From assembly GCA_029216955.1 (NCBI GenBank), contig JANAVB010009598.1:25476551-25540550 (forward strand): 64,000 nucleotides of DNA. The letters are read 5' to 3'. Both the position numbers and the translations under genes were made by a program. This stretch comes from Iris pallida (Eukaryota > Streptophyta > Magnoliopsida > Asparagales > Iridaceae). Below, in pieces: positions 31,022-51,928 of this stretch (the stretch's first letter is position 1; every line of letters begins with the position of its first letter). The notes beneath the pieces were generated by a model. That model worked only from the letters and a program-made list of their open reading frames with translations. It had not been told where the DNA came from and ran no database searches.

Positions 31022-31334
31022 AAAGAGTTAGGGCACAGCAACAGGGTGCAACTCATCCGTATGTGCATCGAACTCATTTTCTGAACTCATCTAAAAATGT
31101 CAAGAAGCACTCACCCGTCACCACTGGCCGGACGTCGGCAGGAGCCGCAACAACGACGGAAGAATCCTCCTCCTCGAACTCCATGGGCTCTTTTCCTTTG
31201 CTTTGCCCTCGGCCAGCACCACCGCGAGGAGTTTTGGGAGCCATTTCAAGAAAAGAAGATTAGGATTTTTGGAAGAAAAACTCTAAGAAGAAGACGGCAA
31301 AGAGAGAAAGAACTCCCTCTCTCTCTATCAGATG

Positions 31335-31346
31335 CCTATTTATAGG
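31335..31346 (-). promoter_or_regulatory. TATA box of the antisense gene
   Basis: The minus strand reads CCTATAAATAGG, about 90 nt before the aORF ATG at 31244, and a GA-rich leader follows. Spacing is normal for a plant promoter with a leader of about 60 nt. Activity is inferred. Confidence 0.6.
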
Positions 31347-31579
31347 CTTGGGGTTCTGTAAAGTGATAACCGTGGATAGTACAAAAGATCATCATTAAAT
31401 CTTTTTTATTTATCCCGAAGCATTATCATTTGGGCATTAAAAAAAATGGGAAGGAGCATGCGCCCCAGAATAGTCATGCGCCCCGGACAGTCATGTGCCC
31501 CAGAGAAGACACCACCATGCTTCTTATTCAAAGTATTCTAAAACTTGACAAAAAGTTTTGTAAACTTTGAAGGGGGTCT
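31347..31579 (+). other. Non-coding spacer and polypurine tract before the Tat 3' LTR
   Basis: No gene is seen. Repeated ATGCGCCCC phrases occur at about 31450-31500. The tract TTTGAAGGGGGTCT (31567-31579) directly precedes the presumed LTR start TGTAGAAGC at 31580. Confidence 0.5.
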
Positions 31580-31806
31580 TGTAGAAGCATGGAATTTCAG
31601 GAACGAAAATCCTATGTGCCTAATATTTCATGCGCCAGGGAGCTCAAATGAAGTACTTGGCACAAGCAAACAACAAAAGTATAGACATTAAAAGAAGATT
31701 TTTATTTCATATAAAAGTCTATTACATATCTAAATTACAAAAAAAAATTCTACAAAGAAAAGACCCTAAGTCTACAACTAGGCGCAGCAACCGCCATGCA
31801 CTCTCA

Positions 31807-31911
31807 GTCAGGCGCATCTCTTCAGCGTCTCAGTTAGGCACATCTCTTCAGCGTCTCAGTCAAGCGCAATCCTTCAGCAGCTCAGTTATGTGCATCCCTT
31901 CAAGCGTCATG
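31807..31911 (+). repeat. 26-bp tandem repeat, 4 copies
   Basis: The unit is near GTCAGGCGCATCTCTTCAGC followed by GTCTCA. Copies begin at 31807, 31833, 31859 and 31885. The fourth is one base longer and more diverged. Confidence 0.8.
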
Positions 31912-32308
31912 TGCATCATGAAGTCTCAGCATATACGCTCCACTTCGACCCGATCGGGTGCTTCGTTTAATGAAGCATTTATTGAGCAAGGATGGGCGAT
32001 CAACCCCACCCTAGCGGGAGGAAAAGCTCCCCTCTATGGCAAAAAGAGGCTTTCAACACAACCAGAATGGGCAACACCCACTCTGACAGAAGAAAGAGCC
32101 ACAAAAGCCCAAGAAAGATGATCGGGGCACCGTAATTCTGATCTGCGGCTCTTCCAGCATAACGGAGAGGAGGCTCGAGCATCCCGATCTTCGGATGCAA
32201 CAGGCACCTTCTGCCTGCCTCAGAAGCCCTCGACTCCGACTTTCAGATGTAACAGTCACCTTCAAGTGCATGAACGAAGACAAGTCGTCGCATCTTCACC
32301 CTCGGGAG

Positions 32309-32313
32309 CATCT
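32309..32313 (+). other. Target-site duplication of the long-LTR array, left copy (CATCT)
   Basis: CATCT directly precedes the first LTR. The same five bases follow the last LTR at 60004-60008. One duplication flanks the entire 27.7-kb array. Confidence 0.85.
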
Positions 32314-34349
32314 TGTCACACTCACTTTTCAATTTAATGGGTATTTTAGTAATTTTGGTTTATTTAAATTTTTATGATTCTTATTTTTAATTTTTATCTA
32401 TTTATTAATTAGATTGATTTCAGTGTGATTTGTTTGGTTGCAGACTGGTGACTTGGTAGTATAAGTGGTTTGACCTTAGCCAACCATGACCTAGAACCTT
32501 AATGCTGTATTAGAAATTAGATTTATTATCATTAGACTTACTTTAGATTTTATTAGTAAATTTTTAGAGTGATTAATTGATTTTTGCCATTTTTGACCTT
32601 TGTGTGATTTCCTGAATATGTTGACTCTTGTTTGTGCTAGCAACTGGTTTAACCTTAGTGGACTTGTATAGGTGCCTAACCATGCATTAGAATTTTTATT
32701 TTTATTTTTAGAATTTAATTTGTGCATTAGAATATTTTTAAGGCTTTTAATCATTTAATTAGCCTTTTTGCATGTAGGCCTTTGAGCTTTTTGACTTGGG
32801 CCCATTTCTGCTTGAGAAAGAGTTGGACCAAGTGAAAACCTAACCTTAGAGAACCCCCCTTGGCCGCCCAATAGCAGTACCCCCTCCCATTGTTGCATTC
32901 ACTTGTAGTTTGTAGCCTCCACCAAGAAACCCTAAGATATCCAACTCTCCAAAACACTTTTTTCCTTCATCCGGAGTCCGTTTCTTCCCAAACGAACTCC
33001 GTTGTGCTTGTCGAGGAGAGTAGGATCTGATGGACCATTTCTGGAGTGGAGACGGAAGGTTTTGCTAGAGGAAAATCGGCCGACACGACAACCGAGGAGC
33101 CCCGACCATTAAGTTTTGACCCTCAATAGGTAAAACCCTAATCTACCATTGCAAATCTAGTTTTTTTTCTTTATTTCTGCATCCATATAGGTGCCCTAGC
33201 CTTGCCCACGAAATTTGGTGGGATTTCGACTCCGTTTGATGGAGGTATCGAGCCCGTGTCGGTCCTTTACGGCACGTGTTCGACGAAATGCCGCTTAGGA
33301 TTGAAAGTTGCTGTTTTTCAATTCTGACTTCATGGATGTTTAGATAATATCATTTTAATAAAATTTTGTGAAGACGGATTAGAAATCGATGACTTTTCAG
33401 CGACGTTTCGGACACGGACACGCGTGCTCGAGATCCCGTGCACGTCCTGCAGTCTGTGCATCATAACTCGACGCACAAAGCTCCGTCTTGTGTGAAATTT
33501 TACGAGAACGTAGGGGAAACCTCTGCCAAAATGTTCGTAAAATTTCATGAAGTTTTGTCGAGCGAGCGCGGAGAAATCGCGCGTGCACTGGTCAGCCACA
33601 CTGTACACTCGGGTTGATTTTTGTCGCGGAAACGGACTTCGTGCGCACACACGACGCAGCGAAGACCCGTTCCAGGACCCAGGACATGTCGAAATATATC
33701 CAGACGACCCGTAGGATGAATCTCGAGTCACAGCGTGGCCCGACGAGCGAGCCACGAGGACGGAACCGCGTACACGAGGGCGTGCGGGCGCGCCCGCGCG
33801 CGCAGCAGGCCTCACGGGTGCGTGGGTCTGCATGCGCTATTTTGGGCATCGTGTTGCCATGTCATCATGTCCTAGACCTACCCCAGGACCCCCCCAACTA
33901 CGTGCACAAGCACGTGGCATTTCGTTGCATGTGCGGTGCTCAAACGAGCGAGAACGCACGCGTACTACGCAGTATCGGGAAATTCTGATACGCATTTTGT
34001 GGACACGACACGGACACGATTTCGAACCCGAGAGTACCCGAGCGTATCACGTAGATTGAGACCAGCATGTATGCCGAGTTTCGCGGGTTGATTTGGTGTA
34101 TTTTGCGTTTTGAGTCGTTTTGTCAAATTTGAGTTTTTCGGGTTCAAAGTTTTGAATATTTATAAATGTGATTTTTCGATCATTGACTTTTTAGTTCGTA
34201 TTTTTTGAATTTCTAGCTCATATGTGATTTTAGTTCCCGTTGAAACCCATTGCTAATACATAAATGTTGAGAATGGTCGAGATGGTTTTAATTCCAGATT
34301 TGGATTCACTAAACCTATTTCAAAAACCATTGGTATTACTTTCATTTTG

Positions 34350-34430
<81 letters not shown>

Positions 34431-36169
34431 CATATATATACATATATATATATATATAGTTTCTTGAAAAAAAAAATATATATAGATAGTTTCTTGATTG
34501 TATATATATGTATATAATAGTATATTAATTTGAGATATATCATGATTGTGTTTGCTGTTTTAATCTCAGAATTTACCTCATTTCAGTAAGCACCAGTACA
34601 CACACATGCACACATCATTTTTTTGCTAGATTTGGGTGTTGTTGTATTGTATATACACATGTGTGTATATACCTATATGTATATATATATATTTAAGCTT
34701 GTTAATTCTCTTAGAATAGATTATAGTTGTGTACATGACTATAGGAGCCCAAGGACAGATTTGGTTTGTCATCTCGAGCTTAGTTTAGTCGAATTGGCCG
34801 ACAAGTTGACCAAATTGACAAAAGTCAACTTTGGGTCAAACTTGGTCCAATTCAACTCAAACGAACTCCGAATGACCTGAAATTTTGTGTATGACATAAA
34901 AATTAGTAGACGGACCAGTTGACCCAGGTTTGACCAGGTTTTACCAGTGATGACCAGGTTTGACCAGAGTTGACCGAGGGTTGACTTTGACCAAAATGGA
35001 CCTAGAAGCATGTAGTCTTGCATGATAGCTATTTCATTTGATATTGTGGACTTGGTTGTGACCTGTGTGTATTTTAAATAGGTTTACATTGCCCCAGTTT
35101 AGTTATACCTCATCATCAGCAGTTCGATTTGCCAGACGAGTACATTCTCTGATCTTTTCATACTTCTTTGGATATGTTCTCTGGTTATAGACTAGTATAC
35201 TTGATGCTGACACGATGTTCACACATATTAGTACCCTCTGGATCTTTTCATGCGATGTTATCCTATCGGATACATCGAGTATGTCATGTTCATGTACTCT
35301 TTATCATGGCCATCATGTACTCGATGTATTCATATTTATCCATGTGCACTCATATGTTATTCATGTACACTCATGACCGTATGAGCTCCATGTATACAGT
35401 AGTTATCCATGTGCAATAACATAACATGCATTGATCCTTGTGTATTGATTGGGGGCAGGAAGAGTGTAGTTGGTTATGTGATCATTATCCCCAGTAGTTG
35501 TTATCTATGTGCACTCCTTAGCTGTATCCATGTGCAACCCAAGCCGTTTACATAACCAATTCATGCTCTGATTCATGTAGCAGGTTATATTTCTCTATTA
35601 TCATATTATATCTCATTTTATAGTCTCTCTCTCTTGTTGATTTCCTTTACAACGATTCATGTATAATTTTCTATAGCTTGCTTTATATGTCCATTCCTGC
35701 TATGAACTGTTATGATAGATATGTGCTCGTTCCGTCCTGACTGGGCATGTTGAAAATTTTACAGATATTGATGAGGAGTACTGCCCTACTTATTATGGCA
35801 TTAGCTTAGATGATACTAGCGACGTGGACCCTTAGGAGGATCCCACAGTCGTCGAGGACTTGCCTATAGTCTAGCTGAGACTTAGTACTTTATTTGTATT
35901 TTCTGTTTGAGACCTTATGAGTTGTACTTTTGTACTTGAGATTTATTCTGGTGGTTTACACCTAGACTTTTATCTGGACTCTCTTGTGATTCTTTCTCCT
36001 ATTCCATCTTAGTATTGTGATTGAGTTACTTAATATTACTCTCCATTCAAAGTTTATTTTAGACTGTATTAGATACTGTGACTCAGGACATCGTTCTACC
36101 GCTGACACTGCGGCGTAGGCTGGGCGTTCGTTACTTCTCGTGCCCTTACACTGGGTGCGGGTCGTGACA
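32314..36169 (+). repeat. LTR1 of the array
   Basis: This 3856-bp LTR is the shortest because it lacks about 380 bp present in the other three (counterpart of about 41840-42220, between AGCTCATAT and TCCCGTTGAAACC). It carries a CpG-rich block (33407-34060), a (TA)n tract (34357-34458), a TTGAC block (34790-34995) and a short acidic frame at 35767 cut by TAG. Its end-specific bases match LTR4. Confidence 0.88.
34357..34458. repeat. (TA)n microsatellite in LTR1
   Basis: About 100 bp of nearly pure TA with a few TG/CA interruptions. The equivalent tracts in the other LTRs vary greatly in length. Confidence 0.95.
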
Positions 36170-39100
36170 CATTTTTAGTGGTGGCCCATGCAGGTCCACA
36201 ATCACAACTAGTATGATTCGTAGTGGTACTCGAACTAGAGTATCATTACAGCCTGCAGTAGGATGTAGGATAAGTTAAGGTACTCAATCACATTAGGAAA
36301 ACTCTTATCAATTCTTGTTGTTAATTGTCTCCTTTTAAAAACAACTGTCCTCCTTGATGATTTTATTTCTTTTTTAGTAATTGATTCCTTGTTCGATCTG
36401 TCTTCAAGATAGTTAAGGAGACACGATTTCATCTCTTCGATCCATGCAGGACCACATTCGCATTAGTACGATGTCATGGTAGTACGACAATTTAGTTGTA
36501 TTACTACGAGCCTGCTACAGAGTATAGGAAGTAAGGTGTTATAATAAGAAGAAACTCAATCACTATTAGAATTTCCTGAGAGATTCCTGGGACGACCCTT
36601 GAGAATCTCATTGTGAGCTTCGATTTAGATTTCCTTTCCCTTACTTTAGTCCACCTTCCTTCCTTGATTCTTGCATCTTGTATGAACTCTTTTCACCAAT
36701 ACCCTTACTTTCTTGTGCTTAATAAAGGTTAGGAAGATGGCTACACTTTTATATACTCATTGGTCAAACACATGGCTGGAAGGATTACATTAAGGAATTG
36801 GAATACACGGAGACTTTGACTAAGTTATAAGGGCATTTTTTTAAATGGATGATTTAATGATTAGTAGTTTGTAAGTTGGGATATTAACAAGGAAATTTAT
36901 CTTGAAGATTCTAAGTAGTAATCACAAGAGGATTATAAAATTATATTTGATACTGGAGAAAAATAGTTAGAATCTATATATATCGATTTCAAGAATTGAT
37001 GTGATTATGAATTATTGGATTATGATTATACATCTTTGAACGTATATAGATTGGTTTGATAAATGATAAAAAAAGGGGGGTGGCAGTATGAACTATTGAA
37101 TTGAGCCATACAAGTTGCGATGTATATGTTTATTGAATTTCAAATTTAAGTGGAAGCAATAATATTAAAATTTGGTTTAAAAGATTGGGAAGATATAAAA
37201 ATGATTTTACTTTTTGGAAAAAAATCTCAAATTTGGAATCGTGTCAATTGATTGAAGATTTAAAAATCTATTTAGATTTTGGTTTAAGAAGTAGTGATTA
37301 TGTTTCAATGACTTGGAAAGAGAAATTATGGTTGATAAGTGCGTTAAAATACTGAGTTGTAATGCTAGATTGTTGTGATATGCTGAGTGTCTATTTTGAG
37401 GATTATTTGAGACAAATTGGAAGTTTTTAAAGTTATGAAGTGATATAGAATTTTATGGATTCATGATTCATTAACTATGGAGTTTAAAGTTGGATTGAAA
37501 TGTTAAATTTTGGAAAGGTTAATAGTAATGTGATAAAAGTTACTATGAGGTTTATGAAAAGGATTTAAATGTTAGTCGTGATTAGATTGGAAGGCTTAGA
37601 GTGAATACAAATTGAGGTAGTTATTTTGAAATTTCTTTTTTAAAGGAATATAATGGTAGGCCACCAAGGTAACCTTAATGAGATAGAAGTGTTCCAAATA
37701 ATTGCCATATCACTCATGACTATGATAGTAGTATATACTCCAGTGTTGTTAGTCGTCTGCCAAACTATGGGATTGTATCTCAACCTTGACTTACTCAACC
37801 TTCCCTCAAATCTAGATCTTTTATTGTGACTTTCTAACCGTTTGTATTTGATCGTTCCTTAACAGTATTCGCCTTTAGAATTGTGTCCCTAAATTATGTC
37901 ACTAGATTCTTAATTAAATTTATTTCATGCTTCAACTTGATTTCCTTTATTCTTGTATTAGTTGTCCTCTTGAACCCTTACCATGATACTAAATTACTTT
38001 CTGACTTAAATTCGAGATCCAACCATGACTCAATTCTTTCGACCCGACAAGTGATGGTGTTCTTCTTGTTTCCTTAAATGCTTAACCTTGTACCTTATCT
38101 GGATTGATTGACCAGCTTAGTTGATGATCTTGGACTATTTTTCTTCTTCATTATTACCTCCCTTACTTATATTTGATTACCTTATGTTGCTGATTTAGCC
38201 TTAGTTTTACAAGCTTATCTCTTTTTCGAGCTTGATCATGACATATTTTATTGGGTCGACCCACTAACATATTGTCTAATCAGAACCGGTGTATGATGGT
38301 CTGATCAACCTAGTGCACTTTGGTTCGCTTTCATATATTACTCTACGAGGATGAGAATCTAGGGCATATGTCTCATCCACGGTAGTTTGACAATTCTTCT
38401 TGAATTATTTTCATCGTTTATGAGCCACGTATTGTACTCAATAGCATCGTCTTTGAACTCTCTTTGCTTTTGTCTTTCACTTATTTCAGAAAGACAAGGC
38501 ACTGTACTTAATAGGTCAACCTATGGTATCACGTTTAGCTTCCTTATCAAAAGGAGGATATTGACTTATTTCTATATCCTCGCAGTATTCTTTAGGACTT
38601 CAATAGTGTTGAATTCTAAACCCTTGATCGTGACCAGTCGACTTGGTCATTCTCCTTATCATCCAATGTTTGGAACCTTATTCAATTGAATTAATTCAAT
38701 TGTGACATGGATTTCCAATCTTGGATACTCGTGCCTAGACTTCAATGACCTCGTTCTCCATCTTGGCCAAACCTCGATTCATCCTGGATTAGATCAACTT
38801 AGATCTTATCGAGACTAAAATTTCTTATAGAGATATATATATATAGTGTGCTTGGACTTCAGTGTTATTGACAGTCGTGCTTTAAACTTTCGATTTTGAT
38901 CATCTTTAGAATATTAACGCTTTATGGTTAATTTCATTTTTTTATCACTAGTTTTCATATAGGATGATAGAATGCCTTACAGCCCGATGATTTATTATTT
39001 TTTCCTTATCTTTTCTAGAATGGCACCCATAACCAGAGTTTGTCCCCAATGCACAGCTGTAATTCCAGATGAGACCGAGATTGTACTTTCCCCTTCTATT

Positions 39101-39925
39101 GCTCAGGAGGTGTTAGCAGCCTCACCGGAGAATTTTCCTCCATCTTCTATCCTTCAGGAGAGGACTACAGTTCAGCCGGAGACTGAGGGCCTTCCTTTGC
39201 CTCTTGGAGTGGTACCCCATGCCATTCCTAATGGAGCTCATATTTAGAGACTTCTTCAGGATGTGCAGGAGGTACAGAGACTTCAGGCTGAGCTTATGAG
39301 AGAGCAGAGTCTCAGTTTTCAACTGTTGTGGGATTACATGCATTCGAGGGGAGAGTCTAGTCCCAAGAGAGAGATGAGTAGTTTATACCCAGAGCCTCAG
39401 GAGTACCCAGGCTTTCAGCCTAGACCAGCCTATCCAGTTCAGATTCCTGTCCAGCAGAGACCAGTTGAGTGGGTGCCTACCTGTACTTTCTGTAAGAAGC
39501 TTGGACACGTATAGAAGGATTGTAGGAAGAGACTAGGATTATGCCTATTTTGTGGGTCAGCTGCACACAAGATACGAGACTGTCCTACTACACTTGCCCC
39601 TAGTCGAGGCCTACCTCCAATAGAGAGTTCCAGCTACCAGACCTAGTAGATGTGAGTTCTTGACCAATACCTTATCCTATCTTGATGATTACTGTACCCG
39701 ACCATAATGTTTGTATGCTTGATATCTTATGACTACTTTTGATCTAGTATGACTTTAGTGGCTAGATGAGACCCCAGACTGATTACCTGCCATAATCATG
39801 TATGATATCTTTCCAACTGAATGATTTAGATAAGTTTCTTAAGACCATGATTGTTGGGGATTTGACCTAGAAGGAGTAGGATCATTTTAATTTCGAGGTC
39901 GAAATTATTTTAAGGAGGGTAGATT
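36170..39925 (+). mobile_element. Internal region I1 of the array
   Basis: 3756 bp. The first 2.85 kb (36170-39019) hold no convincing coding frame; scattered frames under 100 codons recur in I2 and I3 but show no domain. A broken gag lies at 39020-39646. The last 280 bp are non-coding and end in the purine tract. The start CATTTTTAGTGGTGGCCCAT does not match the iMet primer site, and I cannot assign a primer tRNA. Confidence 0.75.
39020..39646 (+). pseudogene. gag: gag 3' remnant in I1 (two zinc knuckles)
   Basis: The ATG at 39020 (MAPITRVCPQCTA) follows a splice-acceptor-like TTATCTTTTCTAG. In one frame the text carries a helical region (LQAELMREQSLSFQLLWDYM), a Pro-rich part and two CCHC knuckles: CTFCKKLGHV-stop-KDC and CLFCGSAAHKIRDC. 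Stops are TAG at 39245 and TAG at 39512 (inside the first knuckle), then TAG at 39644. The double knuckle is typical of nucleocapsid. Nothing resembling protease follows. Confidence 0.75.
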
Positions 39926-44100
<4,175 letters not shown>

Positions 44101-47100
44101 CGTTTTTAGTGGTAGCCCATGCAGGTCCACAATCACAACTAGTGTGATTCGTAGTGGTACTCGAACTAGAGTATCATTACAGCCTGTAGTAGGATGTAGG
44201 ATAAGTTAAGGTACTCAATCACATTAGGAAAACTCTTATAAATTCTTGTTGTTAATTGTCTCCTTTTGAAAACAACTGTCCTTCTTGATGATTTCGTTTC
44301 TTTTTCAGTAATTGATTCCTTGTTCGATCTGTCTTCAAGATAGTTAAGGAGACACGATTTCATCTCTTCGGTCCATGCAGGACCACATTAGCATTAGTAC
44401 GTTGTCATGGTAGGACGACAATTTAGTTGTATTACTACGAGCCTGCTACAGAGTATAGGAAGTAAGGTGTTAGAATGAGAGGATACTCAATCCCTATTAG
44501 AATTTCCTGAGAGATTCCTGGGACGACCCTTGAGAATCTCATTGTGAGCTTCGATTTAGATTTTCATTCCCTTACTTTAGTCCACCTTCCTTCCTTGATT
44601 CTTGCATCTTGTTTGAACTCTTTTCACCAATACCCTCACTTTCTTGTGCTTAATAAAGGTTAGGAAGATGGCTACACTTCTATATACTCATTGGTCAAAC
44701 ACATGGCTGGAAGGATTACATTAAGGAATTGGAATACACGGAGACTTTGACTAAGTTATAAGGGCATTTATTTAAATAGATGATTTAATGATTAGTAGTT
44801 TGTAAGTTGGGATATTACCAAGAAAATTTATCTTGAAGATTCTAAGTAGTAATCACCAGAGGATTATAAAATTATATTTTGATACTGGAGAAAAATAGTT
44901 AGAATCTATACGTATCGATTTCAGGAATTGATGTGATTCATGAATTATTGGATTATGATTATACATCTTTGAACGTATATAGATTGGTTTGATAAATGAT
45001 AAAAAAAGGGGTGGCAGTATGAACTATTAAATTGAGCCATACACGTTACGATGTATATGTTTATTGAATTTCAAATTTAAGTGGAAGCAATGATATTAAA
45101 ATTTGGTTTAAAAGATTGGGAAGATATAAAAACAATTTTTCTTTTGGAAAAAAAAAATCTCAAATTTGGAATCGTGTCAATTGATTGAAGATTTAAAATT
45201 CTATTTAGATTTTGGTTTAAGAAGTAGTGATTATGTTTCAATGACTTGGAAAGAAAAATTATGGTTGATAAGTGCGTTAAAATACTGAGTTGTAATGCTA
45301 GATTGTCGTGATATGCTGAGTGTCTATTTTGAGGATTATTTGAGACAAATTGGGAGTTTTTAAAATTATGAAGTAATATAGAATTTTATGGATTCATGAT
45401 TCATTAACTCTGGAGTTTAAAGTTGGATTGAAATGTTAAATTTTGGAAAGGTTAGTAGTAATGTGATAAAAGTTACTATGAGGTTTATGAAAAGGATTTA
45501 AATGTTAGTCGTGATTAGATTGGAAGGCTTAGAGTGAATACAAATTGAGGTAGTTATTTTGAAATTTCTTTTTAAAAGAATGTAATGGTAGGCCACCAAG
45601 GTAACCTTAATGAGATAGAAGTGTTCCACACTAATTGCCATATCACTCATGACTATGATAGTAGTATATACTCCAGTATTGTTAGTCGTCTGCCAAACTA
45701 TGGGATTGTATCTCAACCTTGACTTACTCAACCTTCCCTCAAATCTAGATCTTTTATTGTGACTTTCTAACCGTTTGTATTTGATCATTCCTTAACAGTA
45801 TTCGCCTTTAGAACTGTGTCCCTAAATTATGTCACTGGATTCTTAATTAAATTTATTTCATGCTTCAACTTGATTTCCTTTATTCTTGTATTAGTTGTCA
45901 TCTCTTGAACCCTTACCATGATACTAAATTACTTTCTGACTTAAATTCGAGATCCAACCATGACTCAATTCTTTCGACCCGACATGTGATGGTGTCCTTC
46001 TTATTTCCTTAAATGCTTAACCTTGTACCTTATCTTGATTGCTTGACCAGCTTAGTTGATGATCTTGGACTATTTTTTTTCTTCATCATTACCTCCCTTA
46101 CTTATATTTGATTACCTTATGTTGCTAATTTATCCTTAGTTTTGCAAGCTTATCTCTTTTTCGAGCTTGATCGTGACATATTTTATTGGGTCGACCCACT
46201 AACATATTGTCTAATCAGAACCGATATATGATGGTCTGATCAACCTAGTGCACTTTGGTTCGCTTTCATATATTACTCTACGAGGATGAGACTCTAGGGC
46301 ATATGTCTCATCCACGATAGTTTGGCAATTCTTCTTGAATTATTTTCGTCGTCTATGAATCACGTATTGTACTCAATAGCATCGTCTTTGAACTCTCTTT
46401 GCTTTTGTCTTTCACTTATTTCAGAAAGACAAGGCACTGTACTTAATAGGTCAACCCATGGTATTACGTTTAGCTTTCTTATCAAAAGGAGGATATTGAC
46501 TTATTTCTATATCCTCGCAGTATTCTTTAGGACTTCAATAGTGTTGAATTCTAAACCCTTGATCGCGACCAGTCGACTTGGTCATTCTCCTTATCATCCA
46601 ATATTTGGAACCTTATTCAATTGAATTAATTCAATTGTGACATGGATTTCCAATCTTGGATACTCGTGCCTAGACTTCAATGACCTCGTTCTCCATCTTG
46701 CCCAAACCTCGATTCATCCTGGATTAGATCAACTTAGATCTTATCGAGACTAAAATTTCTTATAGAGATATATATATAGTGTGCTTGGACTTCAGTGTTA
46801 TTGACAGTCATGCTTTAAACTTTCGATTTTGATCATCTTTAGAATATTAATGCTTTATGGTTAATTTTATTTTTTTATCACCAGTTTTCATATAGGATGA
46901 TAGAATGCCTTACAGCTCGATGATTTATTATTTTTTCCTTATCTTTTCCAGAATGGCACCCATGACCAGAGTTTGTCCCCAATGCACAGCTACAATTCCA
47001 GATGAGATCGAGATTGTACTTTCTCCTTCTATTGCTCAGGAGGTGTTAGCAGCCTCACCGGAGAATTTCCCTCCATCTCCTATCCTTCAGGAGAGGACTA

Positions 47101-47858
47101 CAGTTCAGCCGGAGACTGAGGGCCTTCCTTTGCCTCTTGGAGTGGTACCCCATGCCATTCCTGATGGAGCTCATATTTAGAGACTTCTTCAGGATGTGCA
47201 GGAGGTGCAGAGACTTCAGGCTGAGCTTATGAGAGAGCAGAGTCTCAGTTTTTAACTGTTGTAGGATTACATGCATTCGAGGGGAGAGCCTAGTCCCAAG
47301 AGAGCGATGAGTAGTTTATACCCAGAGCCTCAGGAGTACCCAGGCTTTCAGCCTAGACCAGCCTATCCAGTTCAGATTCCTGTCCAGCAGAGACCAGTTG
47401 AGTGGGTGCCTACCTGTACTTTCTGTAAGAAGCTTGGACACGTATAGAAGGACTGTAGGAAGAGACTAGGATTATGCCTATTTTGTGGGTCAGCTGCACA
47501 CAAGATATGAGACTGTCCTACTACACTTGCCCCTAGTCGAGGCCTACCTCCAAGAGAGAGTTCCAGCTACCAGACCTAGTAGAGGTGAGTTCTTGACCCA
47601 TACCTTATCCTATCTTGATGATTACTGTACCCTACCATAATGTTTGTATGCTTGATATCTTATGACTACTTTTGATCTAGTATGACTTTAGTGGCTAGAT
47701 GAGACCCCAGACTGATTACCTGCCATAATCATGTATGATATCTTTCCAACTGAATGATTTAGATAAGTTTCTTAAGACCATGATTGTTGGGGATTTGACC
47801 TAGAAGGAGTAGGATCATTTTAATTTCGAGGACAAAATTATTTTTAGGAGGGTAGATT
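44101..47858 (+). mobile_element. Internal region I2 of the array
   Basis: 3758 bp, very close to I3 and slightly less close to I1. Non-coding apart from the gag remnant at 46953-47579. Confidence 0.75.
46953..47579 (+). pseudogene. gag: gag 3' remnant in I2
   Basis: It starts MAPMTRVCPQCTATIPD. It has the same two inactivating TAG codons as I1 (after GAHI and within the first CCHC knuckle), plus a private TAA and a private TAG in the helical part (SLSF-stop-LL-stop-DYMHS). The second knuckle CLFCGSAAHKI-D-C is kept. Confidence 0.72.

Positions 47859-51928
<4,070 letters not shown>

Larger units (their letters stand above)
26573..31244 (-). pseudogene. Antisense extra gene (aORF) of the Tat element, plant-mobile-domain type, spliced
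   Basis: The gene reads on the minus strand, opposite to the element. Exon 1 (31115-31244, 43 codons plus one base) starts MAPKTPRGGAGRGQSKGKEP and ends at a G|GTGAGT donor. The acceptor TTTTGTTTTGTGTCAG lies at 30573, and the phase matches. Exon 2 continues MTIPLLNEVLLDAFLCQMEI. Further blocks (29796, 29374, 29111, 28742 downwards) resemble plant mobile domain proteins, notably YLSSRFARQFGYTQ. A 66-bp intron with GT/AG ends is likely at 28209-28274. A long acidic Pro/Ser/Glu-rich part and a C-terminal coiled coil end at 26573. Stops, for example a TAG after LRAM near 29823 and a TGA near 28290, plus frameshifts, disable it. Extra ORFs in antisense orientation after pol are known for Tat elements. 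Confidence 0.7.
31580..32313 (+). repeat. Tat-type LTR, left part
   Basis: The LTR start TG at 31580 follows a typical polypurine tract. The segment contains a 26-bp tandem repeat and is cut at 32313 by the tandem long-LTR array. The sequence resumes at 60009 after the CATCT duplication. Confidence 0.55.

Noticed and set aside
33330..33849. Arg/Cys-rich frames of 60-170 codons in the GC-rich LTR block (also near 41000-41660, 48900-49600, 56540-57490)
   Set aside because: They arise from CpG-rich sequence open in several frames on both strands, differ between copies by frameshifts and match no family.
34253..34543. Frames of repeated Ile-Tyr in (TA)n tracts here and at 42028-42483, 49936-50314 and 57764-58122
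   Set aside because: These are translations of microsatellite DNA with no start context or domain.
36170..36200. tRNA-iMet primer site after the array LTRs
   Set aside because: The sequence TTTTTAGTGGTGGCCCATGC does not fit TGGTATCAGAG, and I could not assign another primer tRNA with confidence.
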